Assembly (NCBI GenBank): GCA_965153455.1
Contig: OZ234494.1
Span: forward strand, 1,240,001-1,304,000
Direction: 5' to 3'
DNA: 64,000 nucleotides
Source of the DNA: Sphagnum compactum
Taxonomy: Eukaryota > Bryophyta > Sphagnopsida > Sphagnales
Position 1 is the stretch's first letter. Every line of letters starts with the position of its first letter. The position numbers and the translations under genes were made by a program. Below are positions 35,345 through 45,985 of this stretch, piece after piece. The notes under the pieces were generated by a model. It searched no databases. It was not told where the DNA came from and saw nothing but the letters and a program-made list of their open reading frames with translations.

Positions 35345-35460
35345 TAGGCTTCGCCATGCTACTCACCATGACTGTGAAGGATCCACTTGGGCTTATAAAT
35401 ATAAGGAATTGAACCCCTCACTTTCATAATGATAAAGTAAGTCTTTACTAATGGATTACA
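35345..35460 (-). mobile_element. tRNA-derived SINE-like head, copy 1
   Basis: On the minus strand a tRNA-like pair of internal promoter boxes can be read: a weak A-box-like TTAGTAAAGAC and, about 34 bases on, a B-box-like GGGGTTCAATTCC. The segment aligns closely with a second copy at about 59075-59155. The assignment to a SINE is inference; the 3' end was not defined. Confidence 0.4.
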
Positions 35461-35515
35461 TTTTGAAAAGATGAAAATTTTTGTTAACTTTTTTTATTTC
35501 ACATCATTATTTGTG

Positions 35516-35640
35516 TAGGTACATAAAAAAAATGGGTATGTAAGTATGTAAGAAATAGAAAGTAAGTAGGTAGGTAGACCTAAGTATAAGGTAGGTAAGT
35601 AGGTAAATATGCCTAAATTACCTACCTACTTAAATATATC
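35516..35640. repeat. TAGGTA/TACCTA-rich tetranucleotide block
   Basis: Runs of GTAGGTAAGTAGG switch near 35610 to their complement TTACCTACCTACTT, so the block is palindromic. Similar blocks recur elsewhere in the window. Confidence 0.7.
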
Positions 35641-35677
35641 TATTTTGACGCACCCTCACACTTTTTGAAAGACTCAA

Positions 35678-35884
35678 ATGCGAATTCAAAGTGAAAACAA
35701 CGTAAGAAGGAATCAAGGTACGCTCCCTAGCTCGCAGCATTTTGAGGGTGAAAACAACGTAAGAAAGAATCAGGGTACATTCCCTAGCTCACAACATTTT
35801 GAGGGTGAAAACAACGTAAGAAGAAATCAGGGTACGTTCCTTAGCTCGCAGCATTTTGAGGGAGAGAGATGTGCTAGAGCTTAG
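35678..35884 (+). repeat. Three in-frame 57-bp tandem repeats with an open 68-codon frame
   Basis: Copies at 35691-35747, 35748-35804 and 35805-35861 are nearly identical and each encodes the 19-residue unit ENNVRRNQGT(L/F)PSSQHFEG, started by an ATG at 35678 and closed by TAG at 35882. The unit length is a multiple of three and no copy contains a stop. No family is recognised. It may be a small gene, or coding DNA captured from a longer repeat protein, or chance. Confidence 0.6.
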
Positions 35885-36022
35885 CCACCACCTATTTTCA
35901 ATTTAGTATGTTCAAGGTATTAAGAATCAAATTTAGGGTTTATAGTTTGTTGTGCACCACCTATTTTCAATTTAGTATGTTCAAGGTATTGAGAATCAAA
36001 GTTAGGGTTTATAGTTTGTTGT
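35884..36022. repeat. Tandem duplication, two copies of about 69 bp
   Basis: Copy 1 (35884-35953) and copy 2 (35954-36022) both read CACCTATTTTCAATTTAGTA and onward through GGGTTTATAGTTTGTTGT with only a few substitutions. It directly follows the 57-bp array, so this spot has expanded recently at least twice. Confidence 0.85.
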
Positions 36023-37004
36023 CTTGAGGCATTTAGGGGTTTTTTTTTCCCCCCCCCCTTTTGGTTTGTTTGTCCCATATTTTGTCCCATATGGAGTATT
36101 TACAATTCACATGAGTTTGATGTTAGCACTAATGGGATTCAAGAGTTGATACACAGTTGTGATGAATTTGTGATGATTATAAATTAGGATGTTTTGTTGC
36201 AGTGGCCTTCGTGAAAGTAAATATGTTGTTTTCCTATGTTTTTGTCCATTCTGAATGAGCTTTGAATAGTGCTGTGAAGGATGTGCTCAGGAATTTCAAG
36301 TGGGTGTATGAGCACCGAGTTCACCATTGCCACCATCAGTGGGATACAGCAAGAAGGTTAACAAATGTCACAGTTGCAGCAGACCGATCCTCCATAAATG
36401 GAGCCCAATCGTCTGTGATGCTTGCCCACTGGTATGAGGTACCCTTGCGCCAGCCTTCTTCCTTTATATTCATTTTTGGATAATGCATGGTCATGGAGAA
36501 GGTTATGGAATGGTCAGTAGGTGGCACTTCTTCAGCATGTGATATAGTTGGCTCATCAACAATTGCATTACAGAGTACAAGTATGCATTTGTAGATTTGA
36601 AGCAGCTGGACTAAAATTAGCATTATGATCATTCTCTAGAGTGCAACCATACCATTGTTGAACCACCATTCTAGCCCAATGAAATTGTTTTGGATGACAT
36701 CTTGTTTGATGTTTTACCAACCCCTTGGCACTCAACATGGTCGTGGGGAGGAAATTAAGCCTTTTGACATGTGCAATGTGAGCAGTAGCCAGAGGGTTTG
36801 ATTGTTGGCCATCAAAGTGTCTGCATCAGGCCCTTAGTTTTTTGCTAGCATAATTTCATACCTTGGGGGTTGTTGTCGGTAGCTGCATGTGTATGGGTGG
36901 ACCTAGTTTGATGAAGGGAATGAGAAGGAAAAGAAGAATGATTGGAAAAACCAGACAGGTGTTTGAGGATGTCTGACAAGTGCATGAAATGATGGGTAAT
37001 GCAG

Positions 37005-39562
37005 GAAGGTTGTGGAACATGTTGTTCTCTTCCAGATGAAAGAGGACTTCAATGACGAGCAAGAGAAAGACATGCTTGATCATCTCTTCACCCTCCAATA
37101 CCGTTTCCATGGCATTCTGGCTTTTTCTTTGGGTGCGTGTTTCGGAAAGCACCCTTCATTTTCTTGAAGTAAAAGTACAGGATTGAAATAGAGCACTCCT
37201 TGGCAGAAGGTACAGACTGGTGAAGGTCTAGGGGAACCTGAACTGCCAACTGTATGCAGGTTAGGCATATTTTTTGAGATGAGCAGCCTTAGGGTCCACC
37301 CTTGAGATACTGGTATCAGTGCCAGTCTAAGAGGAGGTAGCCTTGAAAGGGGGATAGTCTGCCTTATGCAATCAAATTACTTGGAGCTACTGCATCTCTG
37401 AAACTCAACATTTATTCTAACTTGGAAGTGAACAGAGGGCAATGAGCCATAAACCTTATACCCTAAAACCTTGCTGACGGGGTCCTGCTGTACAGGTCGA
37501 GTGGGAGGAAGGACTCCTGAAGGTGTGACTCATGCACTTTGTGAGCGATTTCCATCCAAGGAAACTTTGGAGCAGCACATGCAGCATCCTGCTCGGCTGA
37601 AAGTTGCTGAAGAACTCATCATTCCTTACTGCAATGTATGCACCCAGAATGTTGCTTCATTTGATAGGCTATCATACAGATTTCACCTAGCCATATCTCA
37701 CATTTTCTGCTGTGCAGTAGTTGCTTCACCTTATTCCTGGAACAACTGACCCAAGTGTTTGCATGATTATCACTTATACCTCATCATGGAAAGATTTAGG
37801 AGGATTTGCTGGAGGGATCATGTTCCCTCTCCACATCTATGCTGATGAAATTGGAAGAGATGCACGTGGGGATCTGCAGGGATTGATAAGTGCAGACTTT
37901 GAAGCAGAAGTGGAAGATGCCATTGAACCCATCTTCAGGCGTGGTGATGTAAGTTTTTATGAGCTTCTTAAGAATGCCTTGTGATTCTAGTCACGATTGA
38001 AGATTTGCCTCCCAGAAAGCATTCAGCAGTCAGTGTGTATGTTTTCAAGAACTTTGATGGATATTTGGATGCAGCAACTTTCTCTTGGTTCCCTTATCAT
38101 TTAAGCTTCACCCATGGCTTGCTGGTGAAGTATCTCTTACGCTATGAAGAAACAGAAAGTGGAAGAAGGCAAGAAGTGATGAAATGTGGGGCTGGCAGGA
38201 CTTTCAACAAGGGATTGAGCATGTAGTCTTCATTAAGGTGTGGGAAGGCACCAGCCAAGCACGTGCCAGTAGAATGTTAGAAGCTTTTAACAACTTGCCG
38301 GATCAGCTTGAATCATCAATTCTTGTCCAACTTACTGCAGGTGAAGAGAACCTGTTTCATTCACGTGGATATGAATATCGCCTAATCTGTACACCATATC
38401 TGACTAGCATGGAGTCAGAAATTTCTGGGTTTAGTGTGAGTGTTAGTTAGAATTTTTCTGATAATCTGAAATGCTAGTTGATACATGATAATAAGAAATT
38501 ATCCACTTTGCTCAACTGCATGAACTGGTTAAGTTCATGGTTTATGATTTGGCAAATATCTCTTGTGTGATGAGTCTTACTTTGCCAAATCTGACATACA
38601 GAGGGCCTGTAAATTACATCTGCTTCCATTCTGATGTTCAGTGGCTATTATGTGGACTTGTGCCTAGATTTAACTAATCTCTGTGACTGTTTGGTGTTCT
38701 CCAGGGGCCAATTTTTCTGAGCGCAGTAATGGCTATACACATGCCATTGTAGCTCGGCTACCTTCAGGTTTGTTCTAGCTAACTTCTGCAGATTTTGATA
38801 TTCACTCTTTTGCAAATATGATTGTTCTGACACTGGTTGTTGGACAGAATCCTTTTTCTCCTTGAGCTCATTTAACCTATAGGAAGGCTTGTCAGTGTTG
38901 TACTGTAGCTTTAGCAGTCATGAGATTTGACTCAAAGTTGTGTCTGAGATACAAGAATTGTGTGGGTGGATTAAGAGAGCAGGCTCTAGACAGTTTCAGC
39001 AAGCATGCTGCTTATGTTAGGGTAAGCTTCTCTGCATCGTACAATATGAGTGACTCCATGACTGGAATATTGTCATTTGGTTTGAGGAGTCACAGAATGC
39101 CACAGAAGAGATGTCCAGACTTTAATGTCTGTATGTGATTCTGTTGTTAGTCTAAAGTGTATGATAAATGTGTCCACACTACAGTAGACCAGCAAAGAGT
39201 TCATCTGGCCTGCTTCTTGTCTTGGGGGGTCCAGGATATTACCCTAGCCCTGGATCCAGGGAAACTATGCTTGAAAGTTGGCTACTCAGTACATGTTGCT
39301 TATCTATCCTTTCACCATAGTCTGCAGAGGCCAGCTAGAGACACTGTCTTGGAAGTATTGCACACATTTAGTGGAAATGGTCTGCAATTTGCTGTGTTAT
39401 GATGGTGATTTTGGATGTTGGTTTTGGTCAGAACTTATGAAATAATGAGCAATTTTGTTGTGATGAAAACAGGTGTTTATAGAGAATGTGCTACCAATCA
39501 GTGCAGGAATTTTATCAGGTGATTTTATGGTTGACCCTGTGACAAAGTCAAAACCTTTGTAG
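37005..39562 (+). CDS. Tandem stress-responsive A/B barrel (Dabb) domain protein, first exon not found
   Basis: Two ferredoxin-like Dabb barrels in one chain, as in the plant UP3/DABB1-type proteins, whose function is uncertain. Exons seen: 37005-37132, 37496-37635, 37880-37948, 38199-38340, 38705-38767, 38978-39021 and 39473-39562. Junctions are GT-AG, all phases agree, and the last exon ends in TAG, giving 225 residues. Domain 1 has KVVEHVVLFQMKEDF, GVTHALCERFPSKE and MQHPARLKV; domain 2 has GIEHVVFIKVWEGTS, GYTHAIVARLPSG and SKHAAYVRV. A linker (ADFEAEVEDAIEPIFRRGD) joins them. In domain 2 the usual His-Pro is His-Ala. The acceptor at 37005 needs an upstream exon ending in phase 2 with the start codon; I could not identify it. 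The 38978 acceptor was chosen because it alone keeps the frame. Confidence 0.8.
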
Positions 39563-40299
39563 AGAATTTAAAATGACCATCTACAGAGGATCTTGGATGC
39601 AGTCTCCAGTTTCAAAAGATGACATTCATTTTTTATGAGAGCATAGAGTGTTCTAGCCATTTGCTTGAATCACCCCTTTGAGTTTAGTGATCCTCCTTAC
39701 AGGATCCTCTCGAGTTTAGTTCCATTCTTCGAAGAACCTTCCCATCTGGTGGAGAAGTGCAGCAACACAAGGCACAACTATAGTTCTTCAGATGGCAAAT
39801 GGTCCTCTTCTCCAAACTTTGGTGTAGGTGGGCAGCCATCAAAGTCTCTATTAACATCTGTCTAAAGGGTGGCTGGGCTACCTTCCAAGTCTCAATACTT
39901 GGTAAATTTACAAAGCTGCACAAGTTTACTATGGTCCCTGGTATGCCTGTTTGCTACTGTTACTTCTACTGGCACTCTGGGTCACTCATTTTAGGAAATT
40001 CCTTGCAAATTCTAGCCTTAAAATTGTGCATCTTTGTTTCCCAACATCTTCAAATTAGTGTAATGGTTGTACAATTTGCATAGTGGTTGTACCCTTGATG
40101 GCAAACTGGAGTGCACAATCAGGAGAGGTAAAGGAATTGTGTAACATGTTTAGTTAATTTAAATGCAAAATGAATTCTCTATGAGGGAGTCTTTGGTTGT
40201 TCTTAATGATGTAACCCTACCAAACTTTATTGGAAAATAGAAGGCAACAGTAGTACAAAAGGAGAGGACCTAGGTCCTACTTGAATTGCTGTGAGTTAG

Positions 40300-40863
40300 G
40301 AAGAGAGACGTATTTTCACTGAAGCTGAGAAGGCTAGATCATTGCTGGCTGCATCTGCACAAGAGCTTCCTATCAGAGGGAAGGAAAACCTCTCCTATGT
40401 TGCAGAGAATGGCCCAGAGCCAGTGAAGGACATTGTTGAATCTGCACTCAATGCTCATTATCCCGAGAATGCTAGCGGAAAGCTGGGCTCAAAGATCGAT
40501 GATTTCTGCCTTGGAATTCCGTATGGAGTTCTTGTGGTTGGAGGCTTATTGCAGTTCATCCTCACAGGGAGCACTGCCTCGATACGGTTTGGGGTGCTTC
40601 TGGGTGGGTTGCTTCTGGCCTTGACTGTCACCAGCCTCAAGGCCTGGAAGCAAGGGGAGTCATCTCTGCCCTACATTCAAGGCCAAGCAATTATCACACT
40701 AGCCATCTTCTTCAGATTCATACGGAGATATGGGGAAACAAATGCATTCTTTCCTACAGGAATTGTAGCTATTACCAGTGCTGCTATGTTAGCATTCTAT
40801 GTGTATGTGTTTCTCTCCAGCGGAAATCCTCCCAAGAAAATTAATTCAGATAGTTCTTATTGA
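40300..40863 (+). CDS. FAX3-like Tmem_14 fatty acid export protein, C-terminal exon only
   Basis: Open from 40300 to a TAA/TGA-free end at 40863, 187 residues. The Tmem_14 domain of plant FAX proteins is plain: KIDDFCLGIPYGVLVVGGLL, IRFGVLLGGLLLALTVTSLK, WKQGESSLPYIQGQA, FFPTGIVAITSAAMLAFYVY and SGNPPKK, with four membrane segments. The part before it, SYVAENGPEPVKDIVESAL, is typical of the FAX3 branch. FAX proteins export fatty acids across the plastid inner envelope. A TAG lies just before 40300 in frame, where an acceptor (GAGTTAG) is possible. No exon with a start codon and transit peptide was found in the 740 bases between the Dabb stop codon and here. So the gene is either missing its 5' part (pseudogene) or has distant or cryptic first exons. 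Confidence 0.7.
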   Translation, partial: EERRIFTEAEKARSLLAASAQELPIRGKENLSYVAENGPEPVKDIVESALNAHYPENASGKLGSKIDDFCLGIPYGVLVVGGLLQFILTGSTASIRFGVLLGGLLLALTVTSLKAWKQGESSLPYIQGQAIITLAIFFRFIRRYGETNAFFPTGIVAITSAAMLAFYVYVFLSSGNPPKKINSDSSY

Positions 40864-42630
40864 GAACAGCACCACCAGTTTCATAAACAAACACAGCAGA
40901 CTTATGTTTACTCTTTAGGGTATTACTAGGTTTGGTGTCTAGTTTCTTGATGATACGTCACAGATTTTCATCCTGCACAAAGCATCATGTTGTATCTGGT
41001 TTTGTGAAACTAGTTTTACTAAAGATAATGCTGTCTGACCATTGGTGCTGGAAATAAAATTTGGATCACTGCAGGACATTGATCTGTAAGTTGCAGATTG
41101 TTCTGTTGCTTCGAAGCTCTGCATAAAGCACGGTGTGCAAGACACTAGTAGCGATCACATGCTCGGTATGTATTTCTCTCCACCCACTTTCTGGCACCCA
41201 CATGATGATGATGGCAGGAGGTACTTGACATGGGGTTTTTATTCAAGCATGGGGCATGCATGGGAACAAAGCCCACTATATGAAATTACTACTACCATTG
41301 AAGTAGGATTGTAGTAATAATCCCATGTAACTTGTTTGACATTGTGTGGAGCCCTATTTGAAGGTTTCTCAGGTACCGTGGGAGATGGAGCGGCCCAATC
41401 TTGTGAGGGTTGCTAATCCATAACCAATGTGTGAAGATAAATGCCAGGTTTTTGCTTACTACAAAAAGGGCTTGCAACAAGTCAATATTGGGAATGGGAG
41501 GTGAGTCTTAAAGGTGGGGGGGGCAGTTAGGCGAGAGGTCAATGGTGGGAACGAGAGCTGGGTCTTGAAGAGGGGGGGAAGTGGAGAGCAACACGTTGAC
41601 ATGGCTTAAAGGGGGAGACACCTAAGTACTAACTACTTGTAGCAAGTCAACAATGGGAATGGGGGGTGGGTTTTTGATTGGGGAGTTGAGGAAGATGGAA
41701 GATCCTTGAATCTATTGGAGGGTAATGGAGAGTTTTTGGTGAAGGAAAGTAACCAAAAATAAAATGTGGAGAGCTTTTAGACCTTATCAAACGCTAATCA
41801 CATAACATTTGCTTGTGTGTGTGAACAATCAAATATTTCAATTAAATAAGGAGGAAATGATTTATCAGGTGTTGGTCACAATAACTCTTTTTCTTTTTCT
41901 AGTGTGATGAAACTTCATGTTGGGGAAGTAAGTATGTTTTAGTAGGATTGGCTATGTTTGCGAAGGATATAAACCTTATTACGATGCAAACCTTAACTTT
42001 TGAAATGTTGATGTTGACAAAGCAACAAAAGAATTAAGAGTCATTAAAGGAAGCACACATAGTTGTTCACATCCCATGTGGAATTCAACACCCCAAGTGA
42101 TGGGTGCAAAAGTGTTGTGTATTACATCATGTCTCTTTGTACATTCATTGCTAGATGTGTACATCATTGAAAAATGAAAGATTTTTTAACCAAGTTTAGA
42201 TACTGGGAAAAAATTGCAAAGAACAATTGTATGGTTCGACAATGGCACCAACTTTAGCCAATTCAAAAACATTTGATCATAATCAACACATACCAATTGT
42301 GTTGGATAGTTAAGCTTAATGGGTTGGGAAAATTCAAACTTCATTAGTGATTAAGTCCCATGATTGGCAATGGTTGAAGATGAGGTGTAGGTGTGTTGAA
42401 TGAAGTTCATACTTGATCACAACAAATATTGAAAAACAAATTGTTGAACCTAAAATTGGATCCTTCACCACCAATATTGTGTTTGAAACAAAACATAGAT
42501 CTATTAAACCCCAAATTGGCCCAACTTCTCATGAGCATGCCACACAAGGCCTTTACGTTTCTCTAGAAAAAATAACACCTACATTCATCCATTTGTCCAC
42601 ACTTGCAAAAGGGAAATTATTTTCTCATAT
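40864..42630. other. Intergenic region with G-rich diverged repeats
   Basis: The 3' UTR of the FAX-like gene probably takes the first few hundred bases. Three diverged copies of a G-rich unit of about 41 bp occur at about 41477-41517, 41538-41578 and 41644-41684. No gene was recognised. Confidence 0.5.
41477..41684. repeat. Three diverged copies of a G-rich unit of about 41 bp
   Basis: Each copy starts (A/G)GTCAA(T/C)(A/G/T)(T/A)TGGGAA(T/C)G and continues to a TGGGT(C/T)TT and a G-run. Spacing between copies is uneven (61 and 106 bases). Confidence 0.6.
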
Positions 42631-42639
42631 GAATTGTTT

Positions 42640-43260
42640 GGCCTTATGCACAACATAATCATGTTGTTTGATTGTTAATATGATCGGAATTTCACATGTT
42701 TGCATGTAGACATGCAATGATCATCTAGTATATGACCATCACCTTTCAGCTTGATGTTTGCACTATGAGAATCCTCGTCATTAACGTCGATTTGAAATCC
42801 ATCCCTAAAATACCCCAACAAAATACGTAAAAATCTATAGGCATGCCATCCTAGAACCACCTTCAAATCCACATCTCATGCCAACAACCCATGTAATATC
42901 TTCTTCATTGGACTTTGGGTTTTAATTTAGGCTATTAGCATCATGATTAACCTACTAACCTTATGAACAATATTAAATTTATATTCATGTAAAATAAAAA
43001 CCCATTTAACCAACTTTCCTATGAGTTGATTAGATTCCACAAAAAAACTTGAATGGTTGGTTGTTGGTAACCAAAATGAATGAGTTACCATAAAAATAAT
43101 ATCAAAATGATGAAATTGTTGACACCTCATAAATATGCGAGTAACATTTCATAAACTACAACAATGCACAACGCCTCATAAGAACTATATTTGACATTTG
43201 CTCTGTTGTTAACCCAAAAGGTAAACATTTCAAATCTTAACCTCCCTCACTTGGTTTGCA
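42640..43260 (-). mobile_element. Ty3/gypsy retrotransposon remnant (RNase H end of pol)
   Basis: The minus strand reads, across several frame changes, the RNase H tail of a gypsy-type polyprotein: FFVESNQLIGKLVKWVFILH, EYKFNIVH, and in the next frame NHDANSLN-stop-NPKSNEEDITW. Those pieces correspond to the family's MESNQLTGKLARW, QEYDFDIVHRAG and DADGLSRNPS. No LTRs, integrase or gag were found nearby. It is a dead fragment inserted in AT-rich DNA. Confidence 0.75.
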
Positions 43261-44480
43261 CCAATTTTGCCTATTTCAAAGAGCTACATGATATGGAACC
43301 TAGTTGACACAAGTGTGCAAATGAGTTTTTGGTGGGGCCATGAAAAATTCTTAAATCTAATGCTATAAACACAAAATCATAACTAGAATTCAAAGATGTC
43401 ACAAAAAGGATGTGTTATAAAACTCATTTTTTTGAATTCTACCTTCACTTAAACCTTAATTATTAAGCTTAATCCACACTCCCTAGGTGCAATTGTAAAA
43501 AAGGCAATTTTTTTTTAAAGGTTACATTTGGATAAATTGTTTCATCGTATGAGATGAAATTATAAGATATACATTGTTAGATTATGATGCAATTCAAATG
43601 TATATTTTATGATCTATGTTGGGGTTTTTATTTTTGGATTGCTTACAATTGAAGTCACACGAGATTGCCATTTAAATATTAAGTCTAATTTTGCTGTTAC
43701 CGAAAACTTCAAAAACTTAGGCCACATCTTGCCCAAATAAAGACCTAATAGGTCTTACACAACCGCTAAGATCAAAATCATTCTTAATGAAAAAACTAAC
43801 CAAAGAAACTAGTTTTTCAACCCTAAACCCTAAAAACCTTACAAAACTACCTTGGTAAAAACCTTGTTTATTGTTTTTCATTGTTTTTTTTAACAATAGA
43901 GAAATCTATAAAATCACCTTGTTTTCAAACCTCAATTTCACCCTTTATCCATGATTCATCCCCAAGCAATGGTTATTTATAAAGTGTGCAAAATTAGAAA
44001 AAAAACAAATCAAGGACAAAGTTCAAATGATTTCAAAGGTAGGTTTTTTGAAAAAACATTAAAAAAAAAACATGGTATTGTACTTTTCTATGTGTCAATT
44101 TTTGTATTTTAACATGTGTTTTGACCTTTTGTTTGAGTAACTTTACATATTTATGTAATATGAATACTATGATAACATCATGGCAAGTCCAACGAATTTT
44201 CAATGTCGAAAATTATTTCATTTGGGAAGATTTTATTCTTGGAAATAAAATATTACAAATTCTTCCAAAATATTTTTAAAAAATTCCTTCACAAAAAAAA
44301 TTTCTTTGATTTTTTTTTTTTTTGGGGTATGAAAATTTGAACATTTATGAAAAGATAAGATAATTAATGTGACTTGGCACAACTTGCTAGTGTAGATAGA
44401 CTAAAATCAGGTTCTCCAAATTTCATTATTTAACAATTTCCTGGGTCAAATAGCCTCAATAAAAGAGGCCTCACTCAAGA
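43261..44480. other. AT-rich intergenic region, nothing recognised
   Basis: No coding or structural feature beyond homopolymer A and T runs was seen. Confidence 0.5.
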
Positions 44481-44483
44481 AGG

Positions 44484-44625
44484 GGAAGGTAGGTACCTAC
44501 CAGAGTAGGTACCTGGTTCAGCATGGCCCTCCCTTGCCATCTGGGACTCCATTATTTAAAGTAAATTAGAAAATAGGTAAGTAGGTAGATAGGTAGGTAG
44601 TAGGTAGGTAGCTAGCGGGGCACAT
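44484..44625. repeat. TAGGTA/TACCTA-rich tetranucleotide block
   Basis: Contains GGTAGGTACCTACC (a palindrome), AGTAGGTACCTGG and a run of TAGGTAGGTAG units ending near 44620, directly before the GC-rich start of the next gene's leader. Confidence 0.7.
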
Positions 44626-44629
44626 GATA

Positions 44630-45985
44630 GGTACACAAATGAACCACCCTTTGTATCCGTGGGTTGACCCCAGGAACCGGCAGGGGACCGGCCATTGCCG
44701 ACGACGACCTGGGTTGCCTGTTTCTTCTGCGTTGCTGCTGGCTGGCTCGTTGGCTATGGCGTGTTGTTTCCCCCGTTGGCACGCTTCGCTTCTTCCGCGC
44801 CGCGTTTGTGTCTTTCCCCTGGGATTCGTCTTTCTATGCTACGGGGAGCTTCGGGGGGAAATGAGTGAAGGTTCGACTCAGGCCGTGGAGCTAGGTACGT
44901 TTTTCTTCTTCTATTGTTTTTTTTTTTTTTTTTTTTTTGACCTTTTTCTTTCCACGCCAAGTTGAATAGTGCGGAATACTGCAGGAGATCAGAAACAGCA
45001 CGAGAGAGAGTGAGGAAAGAGCGGGAGAGAGAGAAAGAGACAGAAGGGACAGAGAGAAGTGACAGTAAGAAGAGTCTTCGACACGGCGAAGAGAAGTCTT
45101 AGTTTGTATACCTAGTCGGGAATGGATTTACAAGGAAGCAAGCTGAAGCAAGAAAAATATATGCATAGTTTTGGGGGATGTACCTATGTATGTCTTTTGC
45201 AAAAACTAGAGTGAGTGAGTGAGGGTTCGGTTTCAATTTATTTTTTTGTTGGTTTTTGTGCGCAGAATCAAAGGTACTTTGTGTCGGGGCAAGCTTGGCT
45301 AGTAAGCCGCACTGCCTGGGAGTTTCGAAGCACTATAGAAAGGTATGACACTGCTTACTTATAGAATGCACAGATCGCTAGCAGATCACTACAGAGATCC
45401 AGAAGGAAATAGGAGTGTGAAGGCATAGAGAGAGTTGGGAGATACAGAGAGTATGTGTATGTATTTTTGCATGGTCTTCTTAGTAGGATTGGAGGAACAA
45501 GCTAGATGTTTTTCTAGTGTGTTAGGAGCGGAGTATAGCCGGATGTTTGTACAATCAGTGAGCATGCTTGTTAATTGAGCCTCAGACCAGAAGAGATGAA
45601 GCATGGCAGTCTATTTTGGTAACAAGTGAACACAAAAAGAGGTAGGGTTAAGAGTGAGATTAAAGTCTTAGTAGCTCAGATAGGAGGAAGAAGTGGTTGT
45701 AAAAGTGGGAACCATCTTTTGTGTATGGTGGTGGCAAGAGGAATTTCAGGTGATAAAATATATCTAAAACCTACATTGAAATTTTTTTGGCCACGATCAA
45801 GCTAAAGCAAAACAATCTCTATGTCAATCAAGCTTTGAGAGACAGGGGGGTTATGGGGAGAGTGCATGATTTTTGAGCATCTGAGTGTACCCTAACATGT
45901 GTAAAAAACAGAGAGGGTGAGAACAGATCCAAACGAGAATGGAGTAAATCAGCTGGGACCTCAAAAGGCTTCAAGAGTAGTAGAC
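44630..45985 (+). promoter_or_regulatory. Promoter and long leader of the ankyrin/CCCH/RRM gene
   Basis: GC content jumps at about 44640-44870, followed by a T-run (44917-44938) and a purine-rich GA stretch (about 44996-45060). Possible leader splice sites are CTAG|GTACGT near 44893, an acceptor GCGCAG near 45265 and a donor AAAG|GTATGA near 45341. The coding frame has no in-frame ATG before 45986. The leader therefore probably contains one or more introns; this is inference. Confidence 0.4.

Larger units (their letters stand above)
29223..35640. other. AT-rich intergenic region with tandem repeats, no gene seen
   Basis: The first 200 bases are the nicalin promoter side (CT-rich). Beyond about 29450 no protein family is recognisable. 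The region is built largely of AT-rich sequence with several local duplications and hairpins, each listed separately. Confidence 0.6.

Noticed and set aside
35678-35861. CRISPR-like array
   Set aside because: The three 57-bp units are contiguous with no unique spacers, and the DNA is from a plant nucleus.
36262-36632. Overlapping open frames on both strands before the Dabb gene
   Set aside because: No family recognised and no in-phase splice path into the Dabb exon at 37005.
44624-44965. GC-rich open frame of 113 codons
   Set aside because: Ends in a run of phenylalanines from the T-run; it is better explained as the GC-rich promoter and leader of the ankyrin/CCCH gene.
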